Positions 45,968 to 55,094 of a DNA stretch of 64,000 nt are shown piece after piece (the first letter of the stretch is position 1; the number at the start of each line of letters is the position of its first letter). Position numbers and translations under genes: made by a program. The DNA lies in NCBI GenBank assembly GCA_029548365.1, contig JAKPNN010000021.1:62001-126000 (forward strand), in the 5' to 3' direction. The stretch is from Chloroflexota bacterium. GTDB lineage: Bacteria; Chloroflexota; Anaerolineae; Anaerolineales; Anaerolineaceae. The notes under the pieces are model-generated. The model saw only the letters and a program-made list of their open reading frames with translations, was not told the origin of the DNA and did not search any database.

Positions 45968-46004
45968 CCAGGCACGGTCAGGAAAAATCCTGATCCGTGC
46001 CTGG
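45968..46004 (-). promoter_or_regulatory. Large intergenic hairpin after the binding-protein gene
   Basis: CCAGGCACGGTCAGGA, an AAAA loop and TCCTGATCCGTGCCTGG form a nearly perfect 16-bp stem with no following T-run. It is probably an mRNA-stabilising structure that raises binding-protein expression over that of the genes downstream, rather than a full terminator. Confidence 0.6.
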
Positions 46005-46029
46005 TGATTGCGTTTACGAAATTATTCGA

Positions 46030-47337
46030 TTATCTACCCAAATTGATCAGGTAAAAATCACGAGCCTGGATAATGTTGTCCCATACGAAACCATCATCAA
46101 ATGGCCAGGTAGAGCCAATAACAATATCGAAAGGCAGTGAATCCTTCGGTGGATCATATGTGGGGTTGGGCAGGTAAGTACCCATCTTGTACCACGGTTT
46201 AGAGCCTTCCAGGGTGGTGATGAATTTAATCCACAATTTGGCTGCATTTGGATGGCGAGCCTGGTTGAGGATCCCAATATAGGATTGTGTGGCTACACCA
46301 GCAACCGGTTCAAGGTCCCAGCACAGTTCGAAAGCCAGATCTCCATCGAGAACTGCAGGGTATTTACCATAAGACCCAAAAGCAAGATAGTTTTCGGTCA
46401 TGCCAGGTGTTGCAAAAGCATTGTTGACTTCGTCACCGCCAGGTTGCGGAATGGGATTGTTCTGCGCCAAGCGTTTAAACCACAGCCAGCCAGCATCAGG
46501 GGTATCGTCATCCAGAACCGGATCGGTACCATAAAATTCTTTGTACGATTCTGCCATTTCATCCGCATGGTAAACGAAGGTCATCAGTTTACCAAGGGTT
46601 GACGCATCATTTAATGGATCTTCAATGAAAATCTTGCTGTGCCATTGGGGTTCGGTTAATTCCCATATGTTGGTAATCGGGCAAGTGTCATTCAGTTCGC
46701 TGTTATAAGCCCAAGTCTGGCTACCCAATCTTGCAACCAGGATTGGATCTTGGAAATAATCAGGAATATCATCAGCCACAGTGTCAGGGACGAATTTCCA
46801 GACATAGCCATTCGGGACAAATTCACCTTTAAGTACAGGGCCGCCACTGCTGTGCCAGACATCGCCTGTGAAAGCGCCGGCTTTTTGTTCTTCCCGGGTC
46901 TTTAACGTGACGTCATCTCCACCGAGGTCAAATGCCTGAACTTCAATCTCAGGATACAACTCCATAAAGGCCTCGGCAGCGCTGGGTGTTTTGGATGAGT
47001 TGGCATATACCAGCAGCAAACCCTCAGCTTTTGCAGCCGCCTCAATCGCATCCCAATCCTGCTCACCGGTATCGTAAGGGCCAAGTTGGTTAACCCTTAA
47101 CCATTCATCCTTGGCATCATCATAGCCGGAAAGGTTCTCAACAACTTCCTCAGCAGGTTCTTCAACTACGGGCTCTTCAACCACAGGCTCTTCAACCACA
47201 GGTTCTTCAACCACGGGCTCTTCAACCACAGGTTCTTCAACCACAGGTTCCACAACATCTGGCACTGCGGGTTGTGCACAGGCTGCCAGCATGCTGATGG
47301 CAATAATTATCAGTAAAAATAGTGAGATTTTTCTCAT
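46030..47337 (-). CDS. ABC transporter substrate-binding lipoprotein (FbpA/AfuA-type)
   Basis: A 435-residue exported binding protein with lipobox LAACAQ (Cys20). A low-complexity VVEEP linker (about residues 28-66) precedes a family-1-type periplasmic-binding fold. That fold has LLVYANSSKTPSAAEAF, a hinge near TWAYN and a C-terminal WIKFITTLEG. Such proteins are usually annotated as iron-binding, but relatives such as AfuA bind hexose phosphates, which fits the HAD and kinase genes around it. AAGGAGG precedes the start. Confidence 0.85.
   Translation of the reverse strand: MRKISLFLLIIIAISMLAACAQPAVPDVVEPVVEEPVVEEPVVEEPVVEEPVVEEPVVEEPAEEVVENLSGYDDAKDEWLRVNQLGPYDTGEQDWDAIEAAAKAEGLLLVYANSSKTPSAAEAFMELYPEIEVQAFDLGGDDVTLKTREEQKAGAFTGDVWHSSGGPVLKGEFVPNGYVWKFVPDTVADDIPDYFQDPILVARLGSQTWAYNSELNDTCPITNIWELTEPQWHSKIFIEDPLNDASTLGKLMTFVYHADEMAESYKEFYGTDPVLDDDTPDAGWLWFKRLAQNNPIPQPGGDEVNNAFATPGMTENYLAFGSYGKYPAVLDGDLAFELCWDLEPVAGVATQSYIGILNQARHPNAAKLWIKFITTLEGSKPWYKMGTYLPNPTYDPPKDSLPFDIVIGSTWPFDDGFVWDNIIQARDFYLINLGR
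47155..47256 (-). repeat. 15-bp tandem repeat encoding VVEEP
   Basis: Six to seven 15-bp units inside the binding-protein gene encode Val-Val-Glu-Glu-Pro. They make an acidic, extended tether between the lipid anchor and the binding fold. Such tracts can change length by slippage. Confidence 0.85.
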
Positions 47338-47449
47338 CGGATGTGCCTCCTTATTTTATTTGGATCGATTTTTTGTAGACAACTTGATTGCATATTGATT
47401 TAATCCCATTCACCTCCATTCGTTAATAATTACCATTGGTGATAAAAGC

Positions 47450-48538
47450 TTACCCGGCATTGATCAAATTCTCTGTCTGTTTGTCATAGAGGTTAATGGT
47501 ATCCTTTCTGAAACATAACCATATTTTTTGATCCATTTCAATACTGCTGACGCCAATCTCTTTCACAGAAAGCTCAAATTCTCCCTGGCGGGCAATAATT
47601 GTTGTATCTGCCCCGGAAGGCAAAACCGAATAAGCGATAAATTCTTCACCATGCTCAACAGGTTCAAGGCTGATTTCAATATCCTCCGGGCGAATACCCA
47701 GCACCACTTCGCCACTGGCGTCTTTGGTGTTAACCGGCACATGAAATTTTCCGACCTGAACCAGGTCCTTACCTGAAACTCGGCCCTCAAGCAGGTTGAT
47801 TTTTGGATTGCCAATGAAATCTGCAACGAAAAGCTTCGAGGGATAATGGTAAACCTGATTGGGTGTGTCAAATTGCTGAACCACACCCAGTTTCATGACA
47901 GCAATTTTCGTCGACATGGTCATCGCTTCAAGCTGGTCATGCGTTACGTAAACCGTTGTTGCTTTAGAATCGTGATGCAGGCGTTTGAGTTCCGTGCGCA
48001 TGTCAATTCGCAGGCGGGCATCCAGGTTTGAGAGCGGTTCATCAAGCAGAAATACACTCGGTCGGTAAGCCAGCATACGCGCCAGGGCAATTCGCTGCTG
48101 CTGACCGCCACTCATCTCTCGCGGGTAGCGTTCTTCATATCCATCCATTTGTACTTGTGCCAACGATTCCTTGACGCGTTGATCCATATCTTCCTTTGAC
48201 ATCTTCTGGATTTCAAGGGCAAAGGTAATATTTTTGTAGACGGTCATATGCGGCCACAGAGCATAGTTCTGGAACACCAACCCCAGGTCACGTTGACCAG
48301 GCGGCAGCGAGATTCCTTTTTTACGCGAAAAAACAATTTTATCCGCTATGACGATTTCACCATTGTCTGGTTCTTCCAGGCCGGAAATGCAGCGCAACAG
48401 CGTTGTTTTCCCACAACCGGAAGGTCCCAACAAAGTTATGAATTGGCCGGAGTCAATTTCCAGGCTGAGGTCATCGACCGCGACGACATCGCCAAAGGTT
48501 TTTGTGACATTTTCAATAATGATGGTTGGTTTAGGCAT
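47450..48538 (-). CDS. ABC transporter ATPase (FbpC/PotA-type)
   Basis: A 362-residue nucleotide-binding subunit: Walker A GPSGCGKTT, Q-loop VFQNYALWPH, signature MSGGQQQRIALARML, Walker B VFLLDEP, and switch His in VTHDQLEA. A C-terminal TOBE domain follows (VVLGIRPEDIEI). It lies between permease and binding-protein genes, with GAGGAG before the start. Confidence 0.93.
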   Translation of the reverse strand: MPKPTIIIENVTKTFGDVVAVDDLSLEIDSGQFITLLGPSGCGKTTLLRCISGLEEPDNGEIVIADKIVFSRKKGISLPPGQRDLGLVFQNYALWPHMTVYKNITFALEIQKMSKEDMDQRVKESLAQVQMDGYEERYPREMSGGQQQRIALARMLAYRPSVFLLDEPLSNLDARLRIDMRTELKRLHHDSKATTVYVTHDQLEAMTMSTKIAVMKLGVVQQFDTPNQVYHYPSKLFVADFIGNPKINLLEGRVSGKDLVQVGKFHVPVNTKDASGEVVLGIRPEDIEISLEPVEHGEEFIAYSVLPSGADTTIIARQGEFELSVKEIGVSSIEMDQKIWLCFRKDTINLYDKQTENLINAG

Positions 48539-48548
48539 GAGCTCCTCT

Positions 48549-50390
48549 TTATTTTGATGATTCGAGACCTTTTTTCAGGCTGCCACCCCTGAAACGGCTG
48601 ATGATTGCATTTCCAATCAGTACTAAAACAATTAAGACAATGATGACAGCGTTGGCTTGCTGTTCGTTTCCATTCTCAATATAACGCATAGTCATGCTGG
48701 AGAGCACAGCTGTAGCAGGCGTCACTAACAGGATAATCAATGATAGTTCACGCATGGTGGTGATGAAATTCAGCAGGAATGCCGAGACAAACCCTGGGCT
48801 GGTCAGCGGAAAGATGATGCGTTTGAATCTCTGCCAGGCATTCGCTCCTGAAATGGCTGCTGCCTCTTCCAACTCCGAGCCGACTTGCATCATGGATGAT
48901 ACACCTGTCCGTGAGGAGTGGGGAATATGTTTGGCAACCGAGACCACCACCAGCAGGGCAAAAGTACCATATAATGGAGGTAAACCAAAAAAGCTTTTTG
49001 TGAACATCGAGATATAAACCGCCCCAAAAGCAATGCCCGGAATCAAATAGGGAATAAAAGCAAGCTGTTCCACAATTTTTGAAAGGCGTGTCCCGCGTCC
49101 TTTAACAATGGCATAACCGAGGATCACCCCGATAACCCCGCCGATGAAAGATGCCCACAAAGAAAGGCGGATTGAATTCCAGGCCGCCCGGTAGATTGCC
49201 TTATTAAGTAAAATGCCGGGGTCGCCTTGGTTAATACTCAAATCACTTTGTCCAATCCAGTGGTGCAGGGTGAAGTTGCTCAGACTGTAATTTCCAGACC
49301 TTAACATAAACGTGCTGTAGATTAAAACAGCCAGGGGCAAGATGGCGATGGAAAACTGAACGATCACAATCAACACGATAAATACCGGGCGCCAGCCGCG
49401 CAATTTCATTTTCTGCGCCATAAAACCACGCCCGCCAATAGTTTCATAACTGCGACGTGTCCCAATTAGCTTTTGATTGATCATAACCGTCGTCATTGAA
49501 AACAGGATTAGCACTATAGCAGTCACGAAGCCATCGCCATAATTTCCAATCCCCATATTCGAGCGTAACATGGTCGAGAGCGTATAATATCCGACAGGAA
49601 CACCCAGAACGTTGGGGCCTCCAAAAGTTCCCATGGTTTTTGAAAAGGTCATGATGAAACCCGAGGCAATTGCTGGCAGTACCAATGGGAAGGTGATCTT
49701 TCTCAAGATGCGTCCACGACTGGCTCCAGCCAGATCACCTGCTTCTTCCAGGGATGAATCGATTGAAAGCAAAGCTGCAGATACGAACAAGAAGTAAAAG
49801 GTATAGTAATGCAGACCGCAGGCAATGATGATCGGTAAAGCGCCGTTTGATAACCAGATTGGCGGCGCTATTCCGGTAAAGAATTGAAGCAAACCGGGCA
49901 CTCCCCCTGATACCGACGTGCTTTTGAAAATCACTTTCCAGGCCAGGGATATTGTCCACGAGGGCATAATATAGGGCACCGTAGCCAGCATGTGAATAAT
50001 TTCTTTTCCAGGTATATCCGTGCGTACGACCAGCCAGGCCATACCTCCGCCCATAATGAGCGCCAGAAAGGTGGCTCCCAGGGAGATCACCAGGGAGTTG
50101 ACCAGGGGTTCATAAGTCATGATCTTCGCGATTTGCCCGATCAGCATCCGTCTCCAGTGATACGAGGTCATATCTCCAAGAGAAGCTTCCGGAATGACGC
50201 GTAAATCAAGTTCCGACACAGTGATCGTTGTCACGAACATGGACCAGAGCGGAATGATCACCAAATAGAACATCACCACAACCATGATCAAAGACAAAAA
50301 TACGTACGGCGTTGTCAGCCAGCGGAAAAACCGCCGCAGTCTAGCTAACCATAATGAATCCTGTGCTTCGGCCAGAGAATAAGTTGACAT
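48549..50390 (-). CDS. ABC transporter permease, duplicated FbpB/AfuB-type
   Basis: A 613-residue permease with 12 or so membrane segments. It carries two copies of the permease domain, each with a coupling loop: EEAGDLAGASRGRILRKITFP and EEAAAISGANAWQRFKRIIFP. Single-chain double permeases are normal for ferric- and hexose-phosphate-type importers. Starts after AAGGAGC. Confidence 0.92.
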   Translation of the reverse strand: MSTYSLAEAQDSLWLARLRRFFRWLTTPYVFLSLIMVVVMFYLVIIPLWSMFVTTITVSELDLRVIPEASLGDMTSYHWRRMLIGQIAKIMTYEPLVNSLVISLGATFLALIMGGGMAWLVVRTDIPGKEIIHMLATVPYIMPSWTISLAWKVIFKSTSVSGGVPGLLQFFTGIAPPIWLSNGALPIIIACGLHYYTFYFLFVSAALLSIDSSLEEAGDLAGASRGRILRKITFPLVLPAIASGFIMTFSKTMGTFGGPNVLGVPVGYYTLSTMLRSNMGIGNYGDGFVTAIVLILFSMTTVMINQKLIGTRRSYETIGGRGFMAQKMKLRGWRPVFIVLIVIVQFSIAILPLAVLIYSTFMLRSGNYSLSNFTLHHWIGQSDLSINQGDPGILLNKAIYRAAWNSIRLSLWASFIGGVIGVILGYAIVKGRGTRLSKIVEQLAFIPYLIPGIAFGAVYISMFTKSFFGLPPLYGTFALLVVVSVAKHIPHSSRTGVSSMMQVGSELEEAAAISGANAWQRFKRIIFPLTSPGFVSAFLLNFITTMRELSLIILLVTPATAVLSSMTMRYIENGNEQQANAVIIVLIVLVLIGNAIISRFRGGSLKKGLESSK

Positions 50391-50484
50391 TAGGGTAAGC
50401 TCCTTGCTATGTTAATTAAAGATTTCATCTCGACGTCTGAGAGATGATTAAAGAATGAAATAAAGTGGTTAAAAATCAACATAA

Positions 50485-51372
50485 TTATCCATTACGTTTA
50501 CTGGTAAAGCGATTTAGTTTTTCACGTAACGCATCCAGTTTATCCAACAAAGGCATAATCTGATCCTGCTCTTCACTGGCATAAGTGAGCAGCAGGGCGT
50601 TGATTACAGTCATCGGCACAACCAGGGAGTGAAATTCACCCACAGGGCCCCGTTGTGCTGCCAGGACCACATCCACGCAGTCATCCAAAATAGATCCCAA
50701 CGTATCGGTCACTATGATGGTCTTGCAGCCGGCCTGCCGACTGTAATCTAACAACAACTGCAAAGCCGGGTTTTGATCAAAAAAGCAGATCACAAAAACC
50801 AGGTCGGTTGATTGTAAAGTAATCAGGGATTCAATTAATTCGCGGCCCGAGCTGATGAGTGGAATGATGTCCTTACCAAAACGCCGTAAACGCAACTCCA
50901 TCAAGCCAACCAGGGGAATCGATGGCCCTAAACCAAACACAAAAATCCGTTGATGCTGACGCAGCAGGTCAACAGCCTGTTTCATTTCATTTCTGTCGAT
51001 GGAAAGAACTGCCTGCGAAAGATAATCAATTTCCGTCGCCGTCAACCGTTCCAGGATGTCGCCGTCAGAGACCATATCCTGCAATCGGTCACGCAGGCGG
51101 GAAGAGTGAGTCACACGTCGGCGAAAGTTATCCTGCAGTGCAGCCCGCATGGCAGGGAAACTTTCAAAATCAAGTTTACGCGCAAATCGCACAATGGTGG
51201 CTTCACTTAGATTCAAGCGTTCTGAAATTTCCCCCGCAGAGAGGAAGGCTGCCTCCTCCTGGTTCTTCCTGATGAAGTTAGCTATAATTTTTTCGCTCTT
51301 CGTGAGCTCAGAATAACGATCACTTATTAATTGATTGAGATTAAAGCCCTGCGCACCATTGGCTTTATTCAT
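50485..51372 (-). CDS. RpiR/MurR-family transcriptional regulator
   Basis: A 295-residue regulator with an N-terminal helix-turn-helix (LSAGEISERLNLSEATIVRFARKLDFESFP) and a C-terminal SIS domain (IFVFGLGPSIPLVGLM, IPLISSGRELIES) that binds phosphosugars. This predicts that the operon responds to a sugar phosphate. GAGGAGATAAG precedes the start. Its promoter carries a GTGAAATTTC site that also occurs at the head of the operon. Confidence 0.92.
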   Translation of the reverse strand: MNKANGAQGFNLNQLISDRYSELTKSEKIIANFIRKNQEEAAFLSAGEISERLNLSEATIVRFARKLDFESFPAMRAALQDNFRRRVTHSSRLRDRLQDMVSDGDILERLTATEIDYLSQAVLSIDRNEMKQAVDLLRQHQRIFVFGLGPSIPLVGLMELRLRRFGKDIIPLISSGRELIESLITLQSTDLVFVICFFDQNPALQLLLDYSRQAGCKTIIVTDTLGSILDDCVDVVLAAQRGPVGEFHSLVVPMTVINALLLTYASEEQDQIMPLLDKLDALREKLNRFTSKRNG

Positions 51373-51423
51373 CTTATCTCCTCAAGAAAAATTTAGTTTC
51401 GTGAACCCAACATTTATTCGGTT

Positions 51424-51434
51424 TGTGAAATTTC
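51424..51434. promoter_or_regulatory. Probable RpiR operator at the rpiR promoter
   Basis: TGTGAAATTTC, with the 8-bp palindrome GAAATTTC at 51427-51434, lies just past the predicted start of transcription of the regulator gene. It matches TGTGAAAGTTTC at 58231-58242. Confidence 0.5.
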
Positions 51435-51449
51435 TCTTGCATTTGTGAT

Positions 51450-51479
51450 AGTATACACCAATTGCCAAGTTTCTTGCAA
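51450..51479 (-). promoter_or_regulatory. Promoter of the RpiR regulator gene
   Basis: On the minus strand TTGCAA (51474-51479) and TATACT (51450-51455) with an 18-base spacer; transcription would start near 51443. Confidence 0.55.
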
Positions 51480-51500
51480 GTCCATTTTCATTTTTTAAGG

Positions 51501-52691
51501 TTAAATTCTGCCATTTAGCTTGTTTTGTATAGCAGGAATCGCCCACAGGGTTGCTGCTGTTGTGTCAACCAGTAGATCGCAATGGGCCATTTGCGGACGG
51601 TAAACCTGTTCCAGCATGATAAATTGTTCTCTAAAATAGCGGTTCAAGAAATAAGTCCTTTCATATTTCTTGCGATAGTCCATATCTCTCCGCCACTTGC
51701 GCTTCAGCCTGATATCATCATCGGTCAGGTACATGGCTTTAATCCCAATCAGTTTGGCGACTTCAGCATCAATAAAAGGGAAATTCCCTTCCATAAAGAT
51801 GATTTCAGCGGGCTCAATGACCTGTTCCTGAGACCCGGGTCTGCGTCTTCCCATTTCGTCATGACTGGACATAGCTGAAATAAAATCATAGCTCGGCGTG
51901 TTGACACTTCTGCCCAGTAGAACCTCCTGCAAACAGGCTTTAAACAGCTCACCGTGCAGGGCTTTCATTCCAAGGGAGTCGATGCCCCGTGCTTCGCGAT
52001 AGTCCCTGTCCAGCAAGAAATGATCGATTTCAACCGTTGTCACCCGCTGTCCCGCAGAGACAAAATACTCGGTTAATCGCGCAGTGATTTCAGTTTTGCC
52101 AGCGCCAGTCTGCCCGGCAATCGCAATGATGACCGGTCGACCTAAAATGTCCACCAATGTCATCACCAGGTCCATAAAACAACGATCAATATCGGCATTG
52201 GCTTCCATAAATTCCCTGTAGTTGACCGCGTGTCGTGCTTCAAACAACTTCTGTTTGGGCTCAAATTGCCGATAAGGCGCGCCACCCAGGCGAGATATGA
52301 TCTCATCCGTGTAATGATGGGTCCGCACAAAAAAGTAAAACCCACGAACATCAAAAGTAAAATGCTGCCGAACCCATTCGGGGGTATAAAATCCAGTTAC
52401 CAGTCCAGCCATCAGGGTTTGGGTCAGGGCGCGCACCTGCGCGTCCATAACTGGTTTTCCATCCACCATGGGCCTGAGTGCAATACTGTGAAAAAATGCG
52501 CTGTCCTTGATCCTGCGCTCGATATCAACACATGGTTCCCGGGCTACCGACTGCCATCCACCCTCAGGCTCCAGGGTTTCAAGTCCATAGCCGAACTCGA
52601 AAACTTCCATTTCAGCAATAGCAGCGTTGACAGCCAGCATGCGTTGATAAAGAAGGTCAACAAAGGATTGATCGGTGTGTTGATTGTCCAT
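51501..52691 (-). CDS. P-loop small-molecule kinase with N-terminal extension (copy B)
   Basis: 396 residues. Residues 1-185 are a helical extension of unknown role. Residues 188-396 are a uridine-kinase/phosphoribulokinase-like fold with Walker A IAGQTGAGKTE, VEIDHFLLDRDYRE, MEGNFPF (Walker B region) and the lid LKRKWRRDMDYRKKY. Members phosphorylate nucleosides, pentoses, pantothenate or glycerate. It is 3 bases downstream of an archaeal-type mutase gene, a layout repeated by its paralogue. Confidence 0.82.
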   Translation of the reverse strand: MDNQHTDQSFVDLLYQRMLAVNAAIAEMEVFEFGYGLETLEPEGGWQSVAREPCVDIERRIKDSAFFHSIALRPMVDGKPVMDAQVRALTQTLMAGLVTGFYTPEWVRQHFTFDVRGFYFFVRTHHYTDEIISRLGGAPYRQFEPKQKLFEARHAVNYREFMEANADIDRCFMDLVMTLVDILGRPVIIAIAGQTGAGKTEITARLTEYFVSAGQRVTTVEIDHFLLDRDYREARGIDSLGMKALHGELFKACLQEVLLGRSVNTPSYDFISAMSSHDEMGRRRPGSQEQVIEPAEIIFMEGNFPFIDAEVAKLIGIKAMYLTDDDIRLKRKWRRDMDYRKKYERTYFLNRYFREQFIMLEQVYRPQMAHCDLLVDTTAATLWAIPAIQNKLNGRI

Positions 52692-52694
52692 AAC

Positions 52695-53897
52695 TCAGGC
52701 TCCAAATTTCTCAAAACGGTCAGCATGGGCGATTGCCAGGGGCATCACCTGCACTGCGGGAATGGTTCCCAGGCTGCCTGCAGCACAGGCGCGTTCACCA
52801 AATTCACGCCTGCCATCCGGCCGGCAGTTAGCAGCATACAAAAGCAGCGGCACCGGGTGCCAGGAGTGCGATTTCATTACTGCCGGCGAAGAGTGATCGC
52901 CTCCAATCAGCACCACATCCGGATTCAAAGCCAGCAGCCGGGGGAGTAAAAGATCGAATTCTTCAATAGCTCGCACTTTACCGTCAAAGTCACCGGCTTC
53001 GCCACAGGTATCCGTCTTTTTAAAATGAAGGTAGAAAAAGTCGAAGGCATCCCAGGCTGCCTCAAGCGTCGAGAATTCATCCGCCAGGCTGATTCCGTTT
53101 ACATCCAGCACCTGCATGCCTGCCAGCCGTGCGACGCCGCGATACATGCCATTGACGGCAATGGCTGCTGCATTTACACCAAACCTTTCTTTAAAAGAAG
53201 GGATAACCGGCGTCAGTGCGAATCCACGTAGCATGATTCCATTAGCGGGTTGTTCGTCCTCTAACACCTGGTGCGCTCGAGCAATGAATGCATTGACCAA
53301 TTCAGCCGCCTGTTCCGAATCCTCCGTCAGCGCCCTGACCGCTAAGGGATGGACACCTGTGATTAGCGGATCCGAACCGCTCAGGTTAGCGCCCAGCCCG
53401 GCTTTGCGCATGACGAAAACAAAACGATGTTCTTTGACCAGTTCAATGAAAATTTCCACCCCTGGAATCTCGATTTCTCGCAGGCGCTCAACCAGCCTGG
53501 CACTTTTCTCACTGGCTAACCGACCTGCCCGTCGATCCAGGATGGTGCCATCTTTATCCAGTGTGCAAAAATTTCCCCGGGCAGCAATATCATCTGATCC
53601 CAGGGCAAAATCGACGCCCAACGCTTCCAAAGCGCCGCGCCCAATTGCATTTTCAAGCGGGTCATATCCAAATATGGCCAGGTGTCCAGGGCCGCTGCCG
53701 ACGGTAACGCCCGGGGCAAGGGGGACCGTCAGCCCAAGGGAAGAGCGCTCAGCCAATTCATCCAAATTGGGCGTATGGGCTTGTTCAAGTTCGGTTTTCC
53801 CACCCGGGAAGCGCGGCAAACCGCCCAACCCATCTAAAACGATCAGGACAATCTTGGTGGTATTTTTCCGGTTCAAATCCTGATAAAAGCTTTTCAT
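52695..53897 (-). CDS. Archaeal-type cofactor-independent phosphoglycerate mutase family (ApgM)
   Basis: A 400-residue alkaline-phosphatase-superfamily enzyme. Metal and nucleophile motifs are VLIVLDGLGG, GSGPGHLAIFGYDP (catalytic Ser), FDFFYLHFKKTD and VVLIGGDHSSPA. In its family it moves phosphate between C2 and C3 of glycerate, though some relatives act on other phospho-sugars. It sits between two P-loop kinases. Confidence 0.87.
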   Translation of the reverse strand: MKSFYQDLNRKNTTKIVLIVLDGLGGLPRFPGGKTELEQAHTPNLDELAERSSLGLTVPLAPGVTVGSGPGHLAIFGYDPLENAIGRGALEALGVDFALGSDDIAARGNFCTLDKDGTILDRRAGRLASEKSARLVERLREIEIPGVEIFIELVKEHRFVFVMRKAGLGANLSGSDPLITGVHPLAVRALTEDSEQAAELVNAFIARAHQVLEDEQPANGIMLRGFALTPVIPSFKERFGVNAAAIAVNGMYRGVARLAGMQVLDVNGISLADEFSTLEAAWDAFDFFYLHFKKTDTCGEAGDFDGKVRAIEEFDLLLPRLLALNPDVVLIGGDHSSPAVMKSHSWHPVPLLLYAANCRPDGRREFGERACAAGSLGTIPAVQVMPLAIAHADRFEKFGA

Positions 53898-53900
53898 CTT

Positions 53901-55094
53901 CTATTTCCGAATACCGGCCAGCATGGATTGATGTTCAGGCAGTACCCACACAGCAGCTTGGCTCGTGTCAATGAACAGGTCACAGGCTTGCGTCAACGGA
54001 AGATACAGTTCAACGGCGCGGATAAACTGGGTGCGAAAATAGCGGTTGACAAAATAGGTCGAATCGTATTTTTTGCGCAAATCAATATCTCTGCGCCATT
54101 TGCGTTTTAACCGAATGTCATCATGGGTCATATAAACAATCTTCATCCCCACCAGCTCAGCAACCTCATCCTCATGGAACGGATAATTTCCTTCTAAAAA
54201 GATGATGTCCGCCGGGTGGATGGTAAGCGATTGCTTCCCGGGTCTGAGTTGACTGTTGAGATCATGGGAGGATGTCGTGTTTAGAAAATCATACCTGGGA
54301 ATTTCTGCTGACTTTCCTGCACGAATCGCCTGCATGGCTTTGATAAAAAGATCGTAATGGATCAAGTTCTTGTCAAGCTTTTTTCCCTCACGAAAAGCGC
54401 CGTCTTTGTAAAAATTGTCCATTTCGATCGTCTCCACGTGCAAGCCTTTGGCTGACAGATGCTCTCGAATGCGGGAGATGATCTCTGTTTTGCCTGCACC
54501 TGTTGGGCCGATTATGGTTAAGAACAGCGGAGGCGAAAGCTGCCGCGTGAACGTCTCCACAATTTCCATCAAAGCGGTGTCAACGTCTTTGTTCGCACGG
54601 CTGAATTCTCGATAACCGATCTCGTGCAAAACTTCCAACGCGTGTTGTTTTTGTTCAAATTGCAGAAAGGGTTGCCCACCAAAGCGGTCTTTCAGCTCCG
54701 GAAGGTAATTGACCGAGCGCGCAAAAAAGACAAAGGCACGAAGATCAAAATAGAAATTCTGATTGACCCAATCGGGTAAATAATCGCCCAGCGCCAGCCC
54801 AACCAGCAGCATCCGGGTTAAGTGCAATACCTGCCTATCGAGCTGAATGCTGCCATGCTTAACCGGCTTAAATTCGATCTTCTTGTAAAAGTTCAGGTCC
54901 TCGATCTGCGCTTCAACGGCAGAGGTGGGTGATAATTCCACGCTGCCCCATCCATCGCCGGGAATCAGGTTATTCAGGCAATATTGGAATTCATATAACG
55001 CTAGGGTTTTAACCCCGGGGTAAATGTCTCCCATTCGTTGATAAAGCGTTTCTGAAAATTTTTCTTGATCTTCAAGATTCATCGCACTCACCAT
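53901..55094 (-). CDS. P-loop small-molecule kinase with N-terminal extension (copy A)
   Basis: 397 residues and a clear paralogue of copy B in both domains. It has Walker A IIGPTGAGKTE, EMDNFYKDGAFREGK, FLEGNYPFHEDE and LKRKWRRDIDLRKKY. The start overlaps the stop of the permuted mutase by one base, so the two are probably made together. Substrate unknown. Confidence 0.82.
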   Translation of the reverse strand: MVSAMNLEDQEKFSETLYQRMGDIYPGVKTLALYEFQYCLNNLIPGDGWGSVELSPTSAVEAQIEDLNFYKKIEFKPVKHGSIQLDRQVLHLTRMLLVGLALGDYLPDWVNQNFYFDLRAFVFFARSVNYLPELKDRFGGQPFLQFEQKQHALEVLHEIGYREFSRANKDVDTALMEIVETFTRQLSPPLFLTIIGPTGAGKTEIISRIREHLSAKGLHVETIEMDNFYKDGAFREGKKLDKNLIHYDLFIKAMQAIRAGKSAEIPRYDFLNTTSSHDLNSQLRPGKQSLTIHPADIIFLEGNYPFHEDEVAELVGMKIVYMTHDDIRLKRKWRRDIDLRKKYDSTYFVNRYFRTQFIRAVELYLPLTQACDLFIDTSQAAVWVLPEHQSMLAGIRK

